DNA of 64,000 nucleotides. It comes from Euonymus europaeus (taxonomy: Eukaryota > Streptophyta > Magnoliopsida > Celastrales > Celastraceae). Where the stretch lies: positions 1,240,001-1,304,000 of the forward strand of contig OY756960.1 of assembly GCA_963580455.1 (NCBI GenBank), read 5' to 3'. The notes below the pieces were generated by a model. It did no database searches and was not told the origin of the DNA. It saw only the letters and a list, made by a program, of their open reading frames with translations. Shown piece by piece: positions 11,246 through 22,752 of the stretch. The position numbers and the translations under genes were made by a program. Positions within the stretch are counted from its first letter, which is position 1; every line of letters begins with the position of its first letter.

Positions 11246-12350
11246 AGTTGGTCTCGTTTCACCTAGTTAGCCGCGAAATGTGGTTTCTTTACGTAAACGG
11301 TTTTATGAATATCCGTTGACTCCGAGTTCTGAATTCGGTCATTTTTAGCATGATTTCACACTACTTTTCGAGCTCTACAATCCTGGCGTTTCGGATTTTG
11401 ATTTCAGAACTCGTGGCTAGTTGGTCTCGTTTCACCTAGTTAGCCGCGAAATGTGGTTTCTTTACGTAAACGGTTTTATGAATATCCGTTGACTCCGAGT
11501 TCTGAATTCGGTGATTTTTAGCATGATTACACACTACTTTTCGAGCTCTACGATCCTGGAGTTTCGGATTTTGATTTCAGAACTCGTGGCTAGTTGGTCT
11601 CGTTTCACCTATTTAGCCGCGAAATGTGGTTTCTTTACGTAAACGGTTTTATGAATATCCGTTGACTCCGAGTTCTGAATTCGGTGACTTTTAGCTTGAT
11701 TTCACACTACTTTTCGAGCTCTACGATCCTGGCGTTTCGGATTTTGATTTCAGAACTCGTGGCTAGTAGGTCTCGTTTCACCTAGTTAGCCGCGAAATGT
11801 GGTTTCTTTACGTAAACGGTTTTATGAATATCCGTTGACTCCGAGTTCTGAATTCGGTGATTTTTAGCTTGATTTCACACTACTTTTCGAGCTCTACGAT
11901 CCTGGAATTTCGGATTTTGATTTCAGAACTCGTGGCTAGTTGGTCTCGTTTCACCAAGTTAGCCGCGAAATGTGGTTTCTTTATGTAAACGGTTTTATGA
12001 ATATCCGTTGACTCCGAGTTCTGAATTCGGTGATTTTTAGCATGATTTCACACTACTTTTCGAGCTCTACAATCCTGGCATTTCGGATTTTGATTTCAGA
12101 ACTCGTGGCTAGTTGGTCTCGTTTCACCTAGTTAGCCGCGAAATGTGGTTTCTTTACGTAAACGGTTTTATGAATATCCGTTGACTCCGAGTTCTGAATT
12201 CGGTAATTCTTAGCATGATTTCACACTACTTTTCGAGCTCTACAATCCTGGCGTTTCGGATTTTGATTTCAGAACTCGTGGCTAGTTGGTCTCGTTTCAC
12301 CTAGTTAGCCGCAAAATGTGGTTTCTTTACGTAAACGGTTTTATGAATAT
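11246..12350 (+). repeat. 10-monomer-offset duplication, copy 1
   Basis: ggtcattttt (11337), gcatgattac (11521), caccaagtt (11953), ggtaattctt (12202) and gcaaaatg (12311) all recur 1730 bp (10 monomers) downstream. The right end is set by the differing cctgttctg variant at 12361. A caccaagtt variant at 11089 also gives a 5-monomer relation. Confidence 0.75.
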
Positions 12351-12975
12351 CCGTTGACTCCCTGTTCTGAATTCGGTGATTTTTAGCTTGATTACACACT
12401 ACTTTTCGAGCTCTACGATCCTGGAGTTTCGGATTTTGATTTCAGAACTCGTGGCTAGTTGGTCTCGTTTCACCTAGTTAGCCGCGAAATGTGGTTTCTT
12501 TACGTAAACGGTTTTATGAATATCCGTTGACTCCGAGTTCTGAATTCTGTGATTTTTAGCTTGATTTCACACTACTTTTCGAGCTCTACAATCCTGGCGT
12601 TTCGGATTTCGATTTCAGAACTCGTGGCTAGTTGGTCTCGTTTCACCTATTTAGCCGCGAAATGGGGTTTCTTTACGTAAACGGTTTTATGAATATTCGT
12701 TGACTCCGAGTTCTGAATTCGGTGATTTTTAGCTTGATTTCACACTACTTTTCGAGCTCTACAATCCTGGCGTTTCGGATTTTGATTTCAGAACTCGTGG
12801 CTAGTTGGTCTCGTTTCACCTAGTTAGCCGCGAAATGTGATTTCTTTACGTAAACGGTTTTATGAATATCCGTTGACTCCGAGTTCTGAATTCGGCGATT
12901 TTTAGCTTGATTACACACTACTTTTCGAGCTCTACAATCCTGGAGTTTCGGATTTTGATTTCAGAACTCGTGGCT
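12351..12975 (+). repeat. Satellite monomers between the 10-monomer copies
   Basis: Ordinary monomers with scattered variants (gaattctgtg, gaaatgggg, atattcgttg, ggcgattttt). No distinct element is seen. Confidence 0.85.
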
Positions 12976-14080
12976 AGTTGGTCTCGTTTCACCTAGTTAG
13001 CCGCGAAATGTGGTTTCTTTACGTAAACGGTTTTATGAATATCCGTTGACTCCGAGTTCTGAATTCGGTCATTTTTAGCATGATTTCACACTACTTTTCG
13101 AGCTCTACAATCCTGGCGTTTCGGATTTTGATTTCAGAACTCGTGGCTAGTTGGTCTCGTTTCACCTAGTTAGCCGCGAAATGTGGTTTCTTTACGTAAA
13201 CGGTTTTATGAATATCCGTTGACTCCGAGTTCTGAATTCGGTGATTTTTAGCATGATTACACACTACTTTTCGAGCTCTACGATCCTGGAGTTTCGGATT
13301 TTGATTTCAGAACTCGTGGCTAGTTGGTCTCGTTTCACCTATTTAGCCGCGAAATGTGGTTTCTTTACGTAAACGGTTTTATGAATATCCGTTGACTCCG
13401 AGTTCTGAATTCGGTGACTTTTAGCTTGATTTCACACTACTTTTCGAGCTCTACGATCCTGGAGTTTCGGATTTTGATTTCAGAACTCGTGGCTAGTAGG
13501 TCTCGTTTCACCTAGTTAGCCGCGAAATGTGGTTTCTTTACGTAAACGGTTTTATGAATATCCGTTGACTCCGAGTTCTGAATTCGGTGATTTTTAGCTT
13601 GATTTCACACTACTTTTCGAGCTCTACGATCCTGGCATTTCGGATTTTGATTTCAGAACTCGTGGCTAGTTGGTCTCGTTTCACCAAGTTAGCCGCGAAA
13701 TGTGGTTTCTTTACGTAAACGGTTTTATGAATATCCGTTGACTCCGAGTTCTGAATTCGGTGATTTTTAGCATGATTTCACACTACTTTTCGAGCTCTAC
13801 AATCCTGGCATTTCGGATTTTGATTTCAGAACTCGTGGCTAGTTGGTCTCGTTTCACCTAGTTAGCCGCGAAATGTGGTTTCTTTACGTAAACGGTTTTA
13901 TGAATATCCGTTGACTCCGAGTTCTGAATTCGGTAATTCTTAGCATGATTTCACACTACTTTTCGAGCTCTACAATCCTGGCGTTTCGGATTTTGATTTC
14001 AGAACTCGTGGCTAGTTGGTCTCGTTTCACCTAGTTAGCCGCAAAATGTGGTTTCTTTACGTAAACGGTTTTATGAATAT
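12976..14080 (+). repeat. 10-monomer-offset duplication, copy 2
   Basis: Repeats 11246-12350 with ggtcattttt at 13067 and ggtaattctt at 13932. The ggtaattctt plus gcaaaatg monomer is then duplicated once more, directly next to it (14105), a single-monomer expansion. ggtcattttt appears again at 14451. Confidence 0.75.
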
Positions 14081-14570
14081 CCGTTGACTCCGAGTTCTGA
14101 ATTCGGTAATTCTTAGCATGATTTCACACTACTTTTCGAGCTCTACAATCCTGGCGTTTCGGATTTTGATTTCAGAACTCGTGGCTAGTTGGTCTCGTTT
14201 CACCTAGTTAGCCGCAAAATGTGGTTTCTTTACGTAAACGGTTTTATGAATATCCGTTGACTCCGAGTTCTGAATTCGGCGATTTTTAGCTTGATTACAC
14301 ACTACTTTTCGAGCTCTACAATCCTGGAGTTTCGGATTTTGATTTCAGAACTCGTGGCTAGTTGGTCTCGTTTCACCTAGTTAGCCGCGAAATGTGGTTT
14401 CTTTACGTAAACGGTTTTATGAATATCCGTTGACTCCGAGTTCTGAATTCGGTCATTTTTAGCATGATTTCACACTACTTTTCGAGCTCTACGATCCTGG
14501 CGTTTCGGATTTTGATTTCAGAACTCGTGGCTAGTTGGTCTCGTTTCACCTAGTTAGCCGCGAAATGTGT

Positions 14571-15745
14571 TTTCTTTACGTAAACGGTTTTATGAATATC
14601 CGTTGACTCCGAGTTCTGAATTCGGTGATTTTTAGCGTGATTTCACACTACTTTTCGAGCTCTACAATCCTGGCTTTTCGGATTTTGATTTCAGAACTCG
14701 TGGCTAGTTGGTAGTTTCGGATTTTGATTTCAGAACTCGTGGCTAGTAGGTCTCGTTTCACCTAGTTAGCCGCGAAATGTGGTTTCTTTACGTAAACGGT
14801 TTTATGAATATCCGTTGACTCCGAGTTCTGAATTCGGTGATTTTTAGCTTGATTTCACACTACTTTTCGAGCTCTACGATCCTGGCATTTCGGATTTTGA
14901 TTTCAGAACTCGTGGCTAGTTGGTCTCGTTTCACCTAGTTAGCCGCGAAATGTGGTTTCTTTACGTAAACGGTTTTATGAATATCCGTTGACTCTGAGTT
15001 CTGAATTCGGTGATTTTTAGCATGATTTCACACTACTTTTCGAGCTCTACAATCCTGGCGTTTCGGATTTTGATTTCAGAACTCGTGGCTAGTTGGTCTC
15101 GTTTCACCTAGTTAGCCGCGAAATGTGGTTTCTTTACGTAAACGGTTTTATGAATATCCGTTGACTCCGAGTTCTGAATTCGGTGATTTTTAGCATTATT
15201 TCACACTACTTTTCGAGCTCTACAATCCTTGCGTTTCGGATTTTGATTTCAGAACTCGTGGCTAGTTGGTCTCGTTTCACCTAGTTAGCCGCAAAATGTG
15301 GTTTCTTTATGTAAACGGTTTTATGAATATCCGTTGACTCCCAGTTCTGAATTCGGTGATTTTTAGCTTGATTACACACTACTTTTCGAGCTCTACGATC
15401 CTGGATTTTCGGATTTTGATTTCAGAACTCGTGGCTAGTTGGTCTCGTTTCACCTAGTTAGCCGCGAAATGTGGTTTCTTTACGTAAACGGTTTTATGAA
15501 TATCCGTTGACTCCGAGTTCTGAATTCTGTGATTTTTAGCTTGATTTCACACTACTTTTCGAGCTCTACAATCCTGGTGTTTCGGATTTCGATTTCAGAA
15601 CTCGTGGCTAGTTGGTCTCGTTTCACCTAGTTAGCCGCGAAATGTGGTTTCTTTACGTAAACGGTTTTATGAATATCCGTTGACTCCGAGTTCTGAATTC
15701 GGTGATTTTTAGCTTGATTTCACACTACTTTTCGAGCTCTACAAT
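14571..15745 (+). repeat. 1942-bp higher-order unit, copy 1 (shared part)
   Basis: Contains the truncated monomer at 14706, actctgagtt at 14991, gcattatttc near 15194 and ctggtgtttc near 15577. All recur 1942 bp later (11 x 173 + 39). The match ends near 15745, where ctggggttt in this copy faces ctggcattt in the other. Confidence 0.8.
14706..14744 (+). repeat. Truncated 39-bp monomer, copy 1
   Basis: After agttggt the sequence jumps to agtttcggat, which belongs to the 3' end of a monomer, so 134 bp (monomer positions 8-141) are missing. It then continues normally into agtaggtctc at 14745. The 3' part agtttcgg matches the ctggagtttcgg class of monomer. A tgg trinucleotide lies near both breakpoints, but perfect microhomology is not evident. 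Confidence 0.95.
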
Positions 15746-16512
15746 CCTGGGGTTTCGGATTTTGATTTCAGAACTCGTGGCTAGTTGGTCTCGTTTCACC
15801 TAGTTAGCCGCGAAATGTGGTTTCTTTACGTAAACGGTTTTATGAATATCCGTTGACTCCGAGTTCTGAATTCGGTGATTTTTAGCGTGATTTCACACTA
15901 CTTTTCGAGCTCTACAATCCTGGCTTTTCGTATTTTGATTTCAGAACTCGTGGCTAGTTGGTCTCGTTTCACCTAGTTAGCCGCGAAATGTGGTTTCTTT
16001 ACGTAAACGGTTTTATGAATATCCGTTGACTCCGAGTTCTGAATTCGGTGATTTTTAGCTTGATTTCACACTACTTTTCGAGCTCTACGATCCTGGCATT
16101 TCGGATTTTGATTTCAGAACTCGTGGCTAGTAGGTCTCGTTTCACCTAGTTAGCCGCGAAATGTGGTTTCTTTACGTAAACGGTTTTATGAATATCCGTT
16201 GACTCCGAGTTCTGAATTCGGTGATTTTTAGCTTGATTTCACACTACTTTTCGAGCTCTACGATCCTGGCATTTCGGATTTTGATTTCAGAACTCGTGGC
16301 TAGTTGGTCTCGTTTCACCTAGTTAGCCGCGAAATGTGGTTTCTTTACGTAAACGGTTTTATGAATATCCGTTGACTCCGAGTTCTGAATTCGGTGATTT
16401 TTAACTTGATTTCACACTACTTTTCGAGCTCTACGATCCTGGCATTTCGGATTTTGATTTCAGAACTCGTGGCTAGTTGGTCTCGTTTCACCTAGTTAGC
16501 CGCGAAATGTGG
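15746..16512 (+). repeat. Satellite monomers within the 1942-bp unit
   Basis: Ordinary full-length monomers between the two shared parts. Variants include gcttttcgtat near 15921 and tttttaacttg near 16400. Nothing else is seen. Confidence 0.85.
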
Positions 16513-17687
16513 TTTCTTTACGTAAACGGTTTTATGAATATCCGTTGACTCCGAGTTCTGAATTCGGTGATTTTTAGCGTGATTTCACACTACTTTTCGA
16601 GCTCTACAATCCTGGCTTTTCGGATTTTGATTTCAGAACTCGTGGCTAGTTGGTAGTTTCGGATTTTGATTTCAGAACTCGTGGCTAGTAGGTCTCGTTT
16701 CACCTAGTTAGCCGCGAAATGTGGTTTCTTTACGTAAACGGTTTTATGAATATCCGTTGACTCCGAGTTCTGAATTCGGTGATTTTTAGCTTGATTTCAC
16801 ACTACTTTTCGAGCTCTACGATCCTGGCATTTCGGATTTTGATTTCAGAACTCGTGGCTAGTTGGTCTCGTTTCACCTAGTTAGCCGCGAAATGTGGTTT
16901 CTTTACGTAAACGGTTTTATGAATATCCGTTGACTCTGAGTTCTGAATTCGGTGATTTTTAGCATGATTTCACACTACTTTTCGAGCTCTACAATCCTGG
17001 CGTTTCGGATTTTGATTTCAGAACTCGTGGCTAGTTGGTCTCGTTTCACCTAGTTAGCCGCAAAATGTGGTTTCTTTACGTAAACGGTTTTATGAATATC
17101 CGTTGACTCCGAGTTCTGAATTCGGTGATTTTTAGCATTATTTCACACTACTTTTCGAGCTCTACAATCCTTGCGTTTCGGATTTTGATTTCAGAACTCG
17201 TGGCTAGTTGCTCTCGTTTCACCTAGTTAGCCGCAAAATGTGGTTTCTTTATGTAAACGGTTTTATGAATATCCGTTGACTCCCAGTTCTGAATTCGGTG
17301 ATTTTTAGCTTGATTACACACTACTTTTCGAGCTCTACGATCCTGGATTTTCGGATTTTGATTTCAGAACTCGTGGCTAGTTGGTCTCGTTTCACCTAGT
17401 TAGCCGCGAAATGTGGTTTCTTTACGTAAACGGTTTTATGAATATCCGTTGACTCCGAGTTCTGAATTCTGTGATTTTTAGCTTGATTTCACACTACTTT
17501 TCGAGCTCTACAATCCTGGTGTTTCGGATTTCGATTTCAGAACTCGTGGCTAGTTGGTCTCGTTTCACCTAGTTAGCCGCGAAATGTGGTTTCTTTACGT
17601 AAACGGTTTTATGAATATCCGTTGACTCCGAGTTCTGAATTCGGTGATTTTTAGCTTGATTTCACACTACTTTTCGAGCTCTACAAT
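16513..17687 (+). repeat. 1942-bp higher-order unit, copy 2 (shared part)
   Basis: Matches 14571-15745, including the truncated monomer. Small differences are gcaaaatg near 17060 where copy 1 has gcgaaatg, and gttgctctcg near 17207 where copy 1 has gttggtctcg. Confidence 0.8.
16648..16686 (+). repeat. Truncated 39-bp monomer, copy 2
   Basis: Same junction (ttggtagtttcgg) as at 14706, exactly 1942 bp away and in matching flanking monomers. The deletion therefore arose once and was then copied with its neighbours. Confidence 0.95.
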
Positions 17688-20330
17688 CCTGGCATTTCGG
17701 ATTTTGATTTCAGAACTCGTGGCTAGTTGGTCTCGTTTCACCTAGTTAGCCGCGAAATGTGATTTCTTTACGTAAACGGTTTTATGAATATCCGTTGACT
17801 CCGAGTTCTGAATTCGGCGATTTTTAGCTTGATTACACACTACTTTTCGAGCTCTACAATCCTGGAGTTTCGGATTTTGATTTCAGAACTCGTGGCTAGT
17901 TGGTCTCGTTTCACCTAGTTAGCCGCGAAATGTGGTTTCTTTACGTAAACGGTTTTATGAATATCCGTTGACTCCGAGTTCTGAATTCGGTGATTTTTAG
18001 CATGATTTCACACTACTTTTCGAGCTCTACAATCCTGGCATTTCGGATTTTGATTTCAGAACTCGTGGCTAGTAGGTCTCGTTTCACCTATTTAGCCGCG
18101 AAATGTGGTTTCTTTACGTAAACGGTTTTATGAATATCCGTTGACTCCGAGTTCTGAATTCGGTGATTTTTAGCTTGATTTCACACTACTTTTCGAGCTC
18201 TACGATCCTGGCATTTCGGATTTTGATTTCAGAACTCGTGGCTAGTTGGTCTCGTTTCACCTAGTTAGCCGCGAAATGTGGTTTCTTTACGTAAACGGTT
18301 TTATGAATATCATTTGACTCCGAGTTCTGAATTCGGTCATTTTTAGCTTGATTTCATACTACTTTTCGAGCTCTACAATCCTGGCTTTTCGGATTTTTAT
18401 TTCAGAACTCGTGGCTAGTTGGTCTCGTTTCACCTAGTTAGCCGCGAAATGTGGTTTCTTTACGTAAACGGTTTTATGAATATCCGTTGACTCCGAGTTT
18501 TGAATTCGGTGATTTTTAGCTTGATTTCACACTAATTTTCGAGCTCTACGATCCTGGCGTTTCGGATTTTGATTTCAGAACTCGTGGCTAGTTGGTCTCG
18601 TTTCACCTAGTTAGCCGCGAAATGTGGTTTCTTTACGTAAACGGTTTTATGAATATCCGTTGACTCCGAGTTCTGAATTCGGTGACTTTTAGCTTGATTT
18701 CACACTACTTTTCGAGCTCTACAATCCTGGCATTTCGGATTTTGATTTCAGAACTCGTGGCTAGTAGGTCTCGTTTCACCTAGTTAGCCGCGAAATGTGG
18801 TTTCTTTACGTAAACGGTTTTATGAATATCCGTTGACTCCGAGTTCTGAATTCGGTGATTTTTAGCTTGATTTCACACTACTTTTCGAGCTCTACGATCC
18901 TGGAGTTTCGGATTTTGATTTCAGAACTCGTGGCTAGTTGGTCTCGTTTAAACTAGTTAGCCGCGAAATGTGGTTTATTTACGTAAACGGTTTTATGAAT
19001 ATCCGTTGACTCCGAGTTCTGAATTCGGTGATTTTTAGCTTGATTTCACACTACTTTTTGAGCTCTACGATCCTGGCATTTCGGATTTTGATTTCAGAAC
19101 TCGTGGCTAGTTGGTCTCGTTTCACCTAGTTAGCCGCGAAATGTGGTTTCTTTACGTAAACGGTTTTATGAATATCCGTTGACTCCGAGTTCTGAATTCG
19201 GTGATTTTTAGCGTGATTTCACACTACTTTTCGAGCTCTACAATCCTGGCTTTTCGGATTTTGATTTCAGAACTCGTGGCTAGTTGGTCTCGTTTCACCT
19301 AGTTAGCCGCGAAATGTGGTTTCTTTACGTAAACGGTTTTATGAATATCCGTTGACTCCGAGTTCTGAATTCGGTGATTTTTAGCATGATTTCACACTAC
19401 TTTTCGAGCTCTACAATACTGGCGTTTCGGATTTTGATTTCAGAACCCGTGGCTAGTTGGTCTCGTTTCACCTGGTTAGCCGCAAAATGTGGTTTCTTTA
19501 CGTAAACGGTTTTATGAATATCCGTTGACTCCCAGTTCTGAATTCGGTGATTTTTAGCTTGATTACACACTAATTTTCGAGCTCTACGATCCTGGCGTTT
19601 CGGATTTTGATTTCAGAACTCGTGGCTAGTTGGTCTCGTTTCACCTAGTTAGCCGCGAAATGTGGTTTCTTTACGTAAACGGTTTTATGAATATCCGTTC
19701 ACTCCGAGTTCTGAATTCTGTGATTTTTAGCTTGATTTCACACTACTTTTCGAGCTCTACAATCCTGGCGTTTCAGATTTTGATTTCAGAACTCGTGGCT
19801 AGTAGGTCTCATTTCAACTAGTTAGCCGCGAAATGTTGTTTCTTTGCGTAAACGGTTTTATGAATATCCGTTGACTCCGAGTTCTGAATTTGGTGATTTT
19901 TAGCTTGATTTCACACTACTTTTTGAGCTCTACGATCCTGGCGTTTCGGATTTTGATTTCAGAACTCGTGGCTAGTTGGTCTCGTTTCACCTAGTTAGCC
20001 GCAAAATGTGGTTTCTTTACGTAAACGGTTTTATGAATATCCGTTGACTCCGAGTTCTGAATTTGGTGATTTTTAGCTTGATTTCACACTACTTTTCGAG
20101 CTCTACGATCCTGGCATTTCGGATTTGGATTTCAGAACTCGTGGCTAGTTGGTCTCGTTTCACCTAGTTAGCCGCGAAATGTGGTTTCTTTACGTAAACG
20201 GTTTTATGAATATCCGTTGACTCCGAGTTCTGAATTCGGTGATTTTTAGCGTGATTTCACACTACTTTTCGAGCTCCACAATCCTGGCGTTTCGGATTTT
20301 GATTTCAGAACTCATGGCTAGTTGGTCTCG
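17688..20330 (+). repeat. Mixed satellite monomers
   Basis: Full-length monomers with private variants such as atatcatttgac (18307), gagttttgaattc (18496) and gtttaaactag (near 18948). 19285-19830 is related to 21880-22425 (2595 bp, 15 monomers; marker aatactgg at 19415 and 22010). 19931-20330 is related to 24948-25347 (5017 bp, 29 monomers; marker gcaaaatg at 20001 and 25018). No gene is seen. Confidence 0.7.
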
Positions 20331-22520
20331 TTTCACCTAGTTAGCCGCGAAATGTGGTTTCTTTACGTAAACGGTTTTATGAATATCCGTTGACTCCGAG
20401 TTCTGAATTCGGTGATTTTTAGCTTGATTTCACACTAATTTTCGAGCTCTACGATCCTGACGTTTCGGATTTTGATTTCAGAACTCATGGCTAGTTGGTC
20501 TCGTTTCACCTAGTTAGCCGCGGAATGTGGTTTTTTTACGTAAACGGTTTTATGAATATCCGTTGACTCCGAGTTCTGAATTCGGTGATTTTTAGCTTGA
20601 TTTCACACTACTTTTCGAGCTCTACGATCCTGGCGTTTCGGATTTTGATTTCAGAACTCGTGGCTAGTTGGTCTCGTTTCACCTAGTTAGCCGCGAAATG
20701 TGGTTTCTTTACGTAAACGGTTTTATGAATATCCGTTGACTCCGAGTTCTGAATTCGGTGATTTTTAGCTTGATTTCACACTACTTTTCGAGCTCTACAA
20801 TCCTGGCGTTTCGGATTTTGATATCAGAACTCGTGGCTAGTAGGTCTCGTTTCACCTATTTAGCCGCGAAATGTGGTTTCTTTACGTTAACGGTTTTATG
20901 AATATCCGTTGACTCCGAGTTCTGAATTCGGTGATTTTTAGCTTGATTTCACACTACTTTTCGAGCTCTACGATCCTGGAATTTCGGATTTTGATTTCAG
21001 AACTCGTGGCCAGTTGGTCTCGTTTCACCTAGTTAGCCGCGAAATGTGGTTTCTTTACGTAAACGGTTTTATGAATATCCGTTGACTCCGAGTTCTGAAT
21101 TCGGTGATTTTTAGCATGATTTCACACTACTTTTTGAGCTCTACAATCCTGGCGTTTCGGATTTTGATTTCAGAACTCGTGGCTAGTTGGTCTCGTTTCA
21201 CCTAGTTAGCCGCAAAATGTGGTTTCTTTACGTAAACGGTTTTATGAATATCCGTTGACTCCCAGTTCTGAATTCGGTGATTTTTAGCTTGATTACACAC
21301 TACTTTTCGAGCTCTACGATCCTGGAGTTTCGGATTTTGATTTCAGAACTCGTGGCTAGTTGGTCTCGTTTCACCTAGTTAGCCGCGAAATGTGGTTTCT
21401 TTACGTAAACGGTTTTATGAATATCCGTTGACTCCGAGTTCTGAATTCTGTGACTTTTAGCTTGATTTCACACTACTTTTCGAGCTCTACAATCCTGGCG
21501 TTTCGGATTTCGATTTCAGAACTCGTGGCTAGTTGGTCTCGTTTCACCTGGTTAGCCGCGAAATGTGGTTTCTTTACGTAAACGGTTTTATGAATATCCG
21601 TTGACTCCGAGTTCTGAATTCGGTGATTTTTAGCTTGATTTCACACTACTTTTCAAGCTCTACAATCCTGGTGTTTCGGATTTTGATTTCAGAACTCGTG
21701 GCTAGTTGGTCTCGTTTCACCTAGTTAGCCGCGAAATGTGATTTCTTTACGTAAACGGTTTTATGAATATCCGTTGACTCCGAGTTCTGAATTCGGCGAT
21801 TTTTAGCTTGATTACACACTACTTTTCGAGCTCTACAATCCTGGAGTTTCGGATTTTGATTTCAGAACTCGTGGCTAGTTGGTCTCGTTTCACCTAGTTA
21901 GCCGCGAAATGTGGTTTCTTTACGTAAACGGTTTTATGAATATCCGTTGACTCCGAGTTCTGAATTCGGTGATTTTTAGCATGATTTCACACTACTTTTC
22001 GAGCTCTACAATACTGGCGTTTCGGATTTTGATTTCAGAACTCGTGGCTAGTTGGTCTCGTTTCACCTGGTTAGCCGCAAAATGTGGTTTCTTTACGTAA
22101 ACAGTTTTATGAATATCCGTTGACTCCCAGTTCTGAATTCGGTGATTTTTAGCTTGATTACACACTAATTTTCGAGCTCTACGATCCTGGAGTTTCGGAT
22201 TTTGATTTCAGAACTCGTGGCTAGTTGGTCTCGTTTCACCTAGTTAGCCGCGAAATGTGGTTTCTTTACGTAAACGGTTTTATGAATATCCGTTCACTCC
22301 GAGTTCTGAATTCTGTGATTTTTTGCTTGATTTCACACTACTTTTCGAGCTCTACAATCCTGGCGCTTCAGATTTTGATTTCAGAACTCGTGGCTAGTAG
22401 GTCTCATTTCAACTAGTTAGCCGCGAAATGTGGTTTCTTTGCGTAAACGGTTTTATGAATATCCGTTGACTCCGAGTTCTGAATTCGGTGATTTTTAGAT
22501 TGATTTCACACTACTTTTCG
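20331..22520 (+). repeat. 14-monomer-offset duplication, copy 1
   Basis: Shared markers at an offset of 2422 bp are ctgacgttt (20459 and 22881), gcggaatgtgg (near 20520), atatcagaac (20821 and 23243), acgttaacgg (near 20885), aatactgg (22010 and 24432) and ccgttcactcc. About 2.19 kb match with only a couple of differences seen by eye. Confidence 0.85.
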
Positions 22521-22752
22521 AGCTCTACAATCCTGGCGTTTCGGATTTTGATTTCAGAACTCGTGGCTAGTTGGTCTCGTTTCACCAATTTAGCCGCGAA
22601 ATGTGGTTTCTTTACGTAAACGGTTTTATGAATATCCGTTGACTCCGAGTTCTGAATTCGGTGATTTTTAGCTTGATTTCACACTACTTTTCGAGCTCTA
22701 CGATCTTGGCGTTTCGGATTTTGATTTCAGAACTCGTGGCTAGTTGGTCTCG
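22521..22752 (+). repeat. Junction monomers between the 14-monomer copies
   Basis: Just over one monomer with caccaattt (near 22583) and acgatcttgg (near 22700), not part of the shared blocks on either side. Confidence 0.75.

Noticed and set aside
19630..19821. Open frames of 62-63 codons at 19630, 22225, 24647, 32259, 46826 and 62562 on the + strand
   Set aside because: They are satellite sequence with a stop lost by substitution (ccgttgactcc to ccgttcactcc) or by the one-base deletion at 46892 and 62628. They span just over one monomer, recur only because their blocks were duplicated, have no supporting signals, and the frame cannot continue through a 173-bp period.
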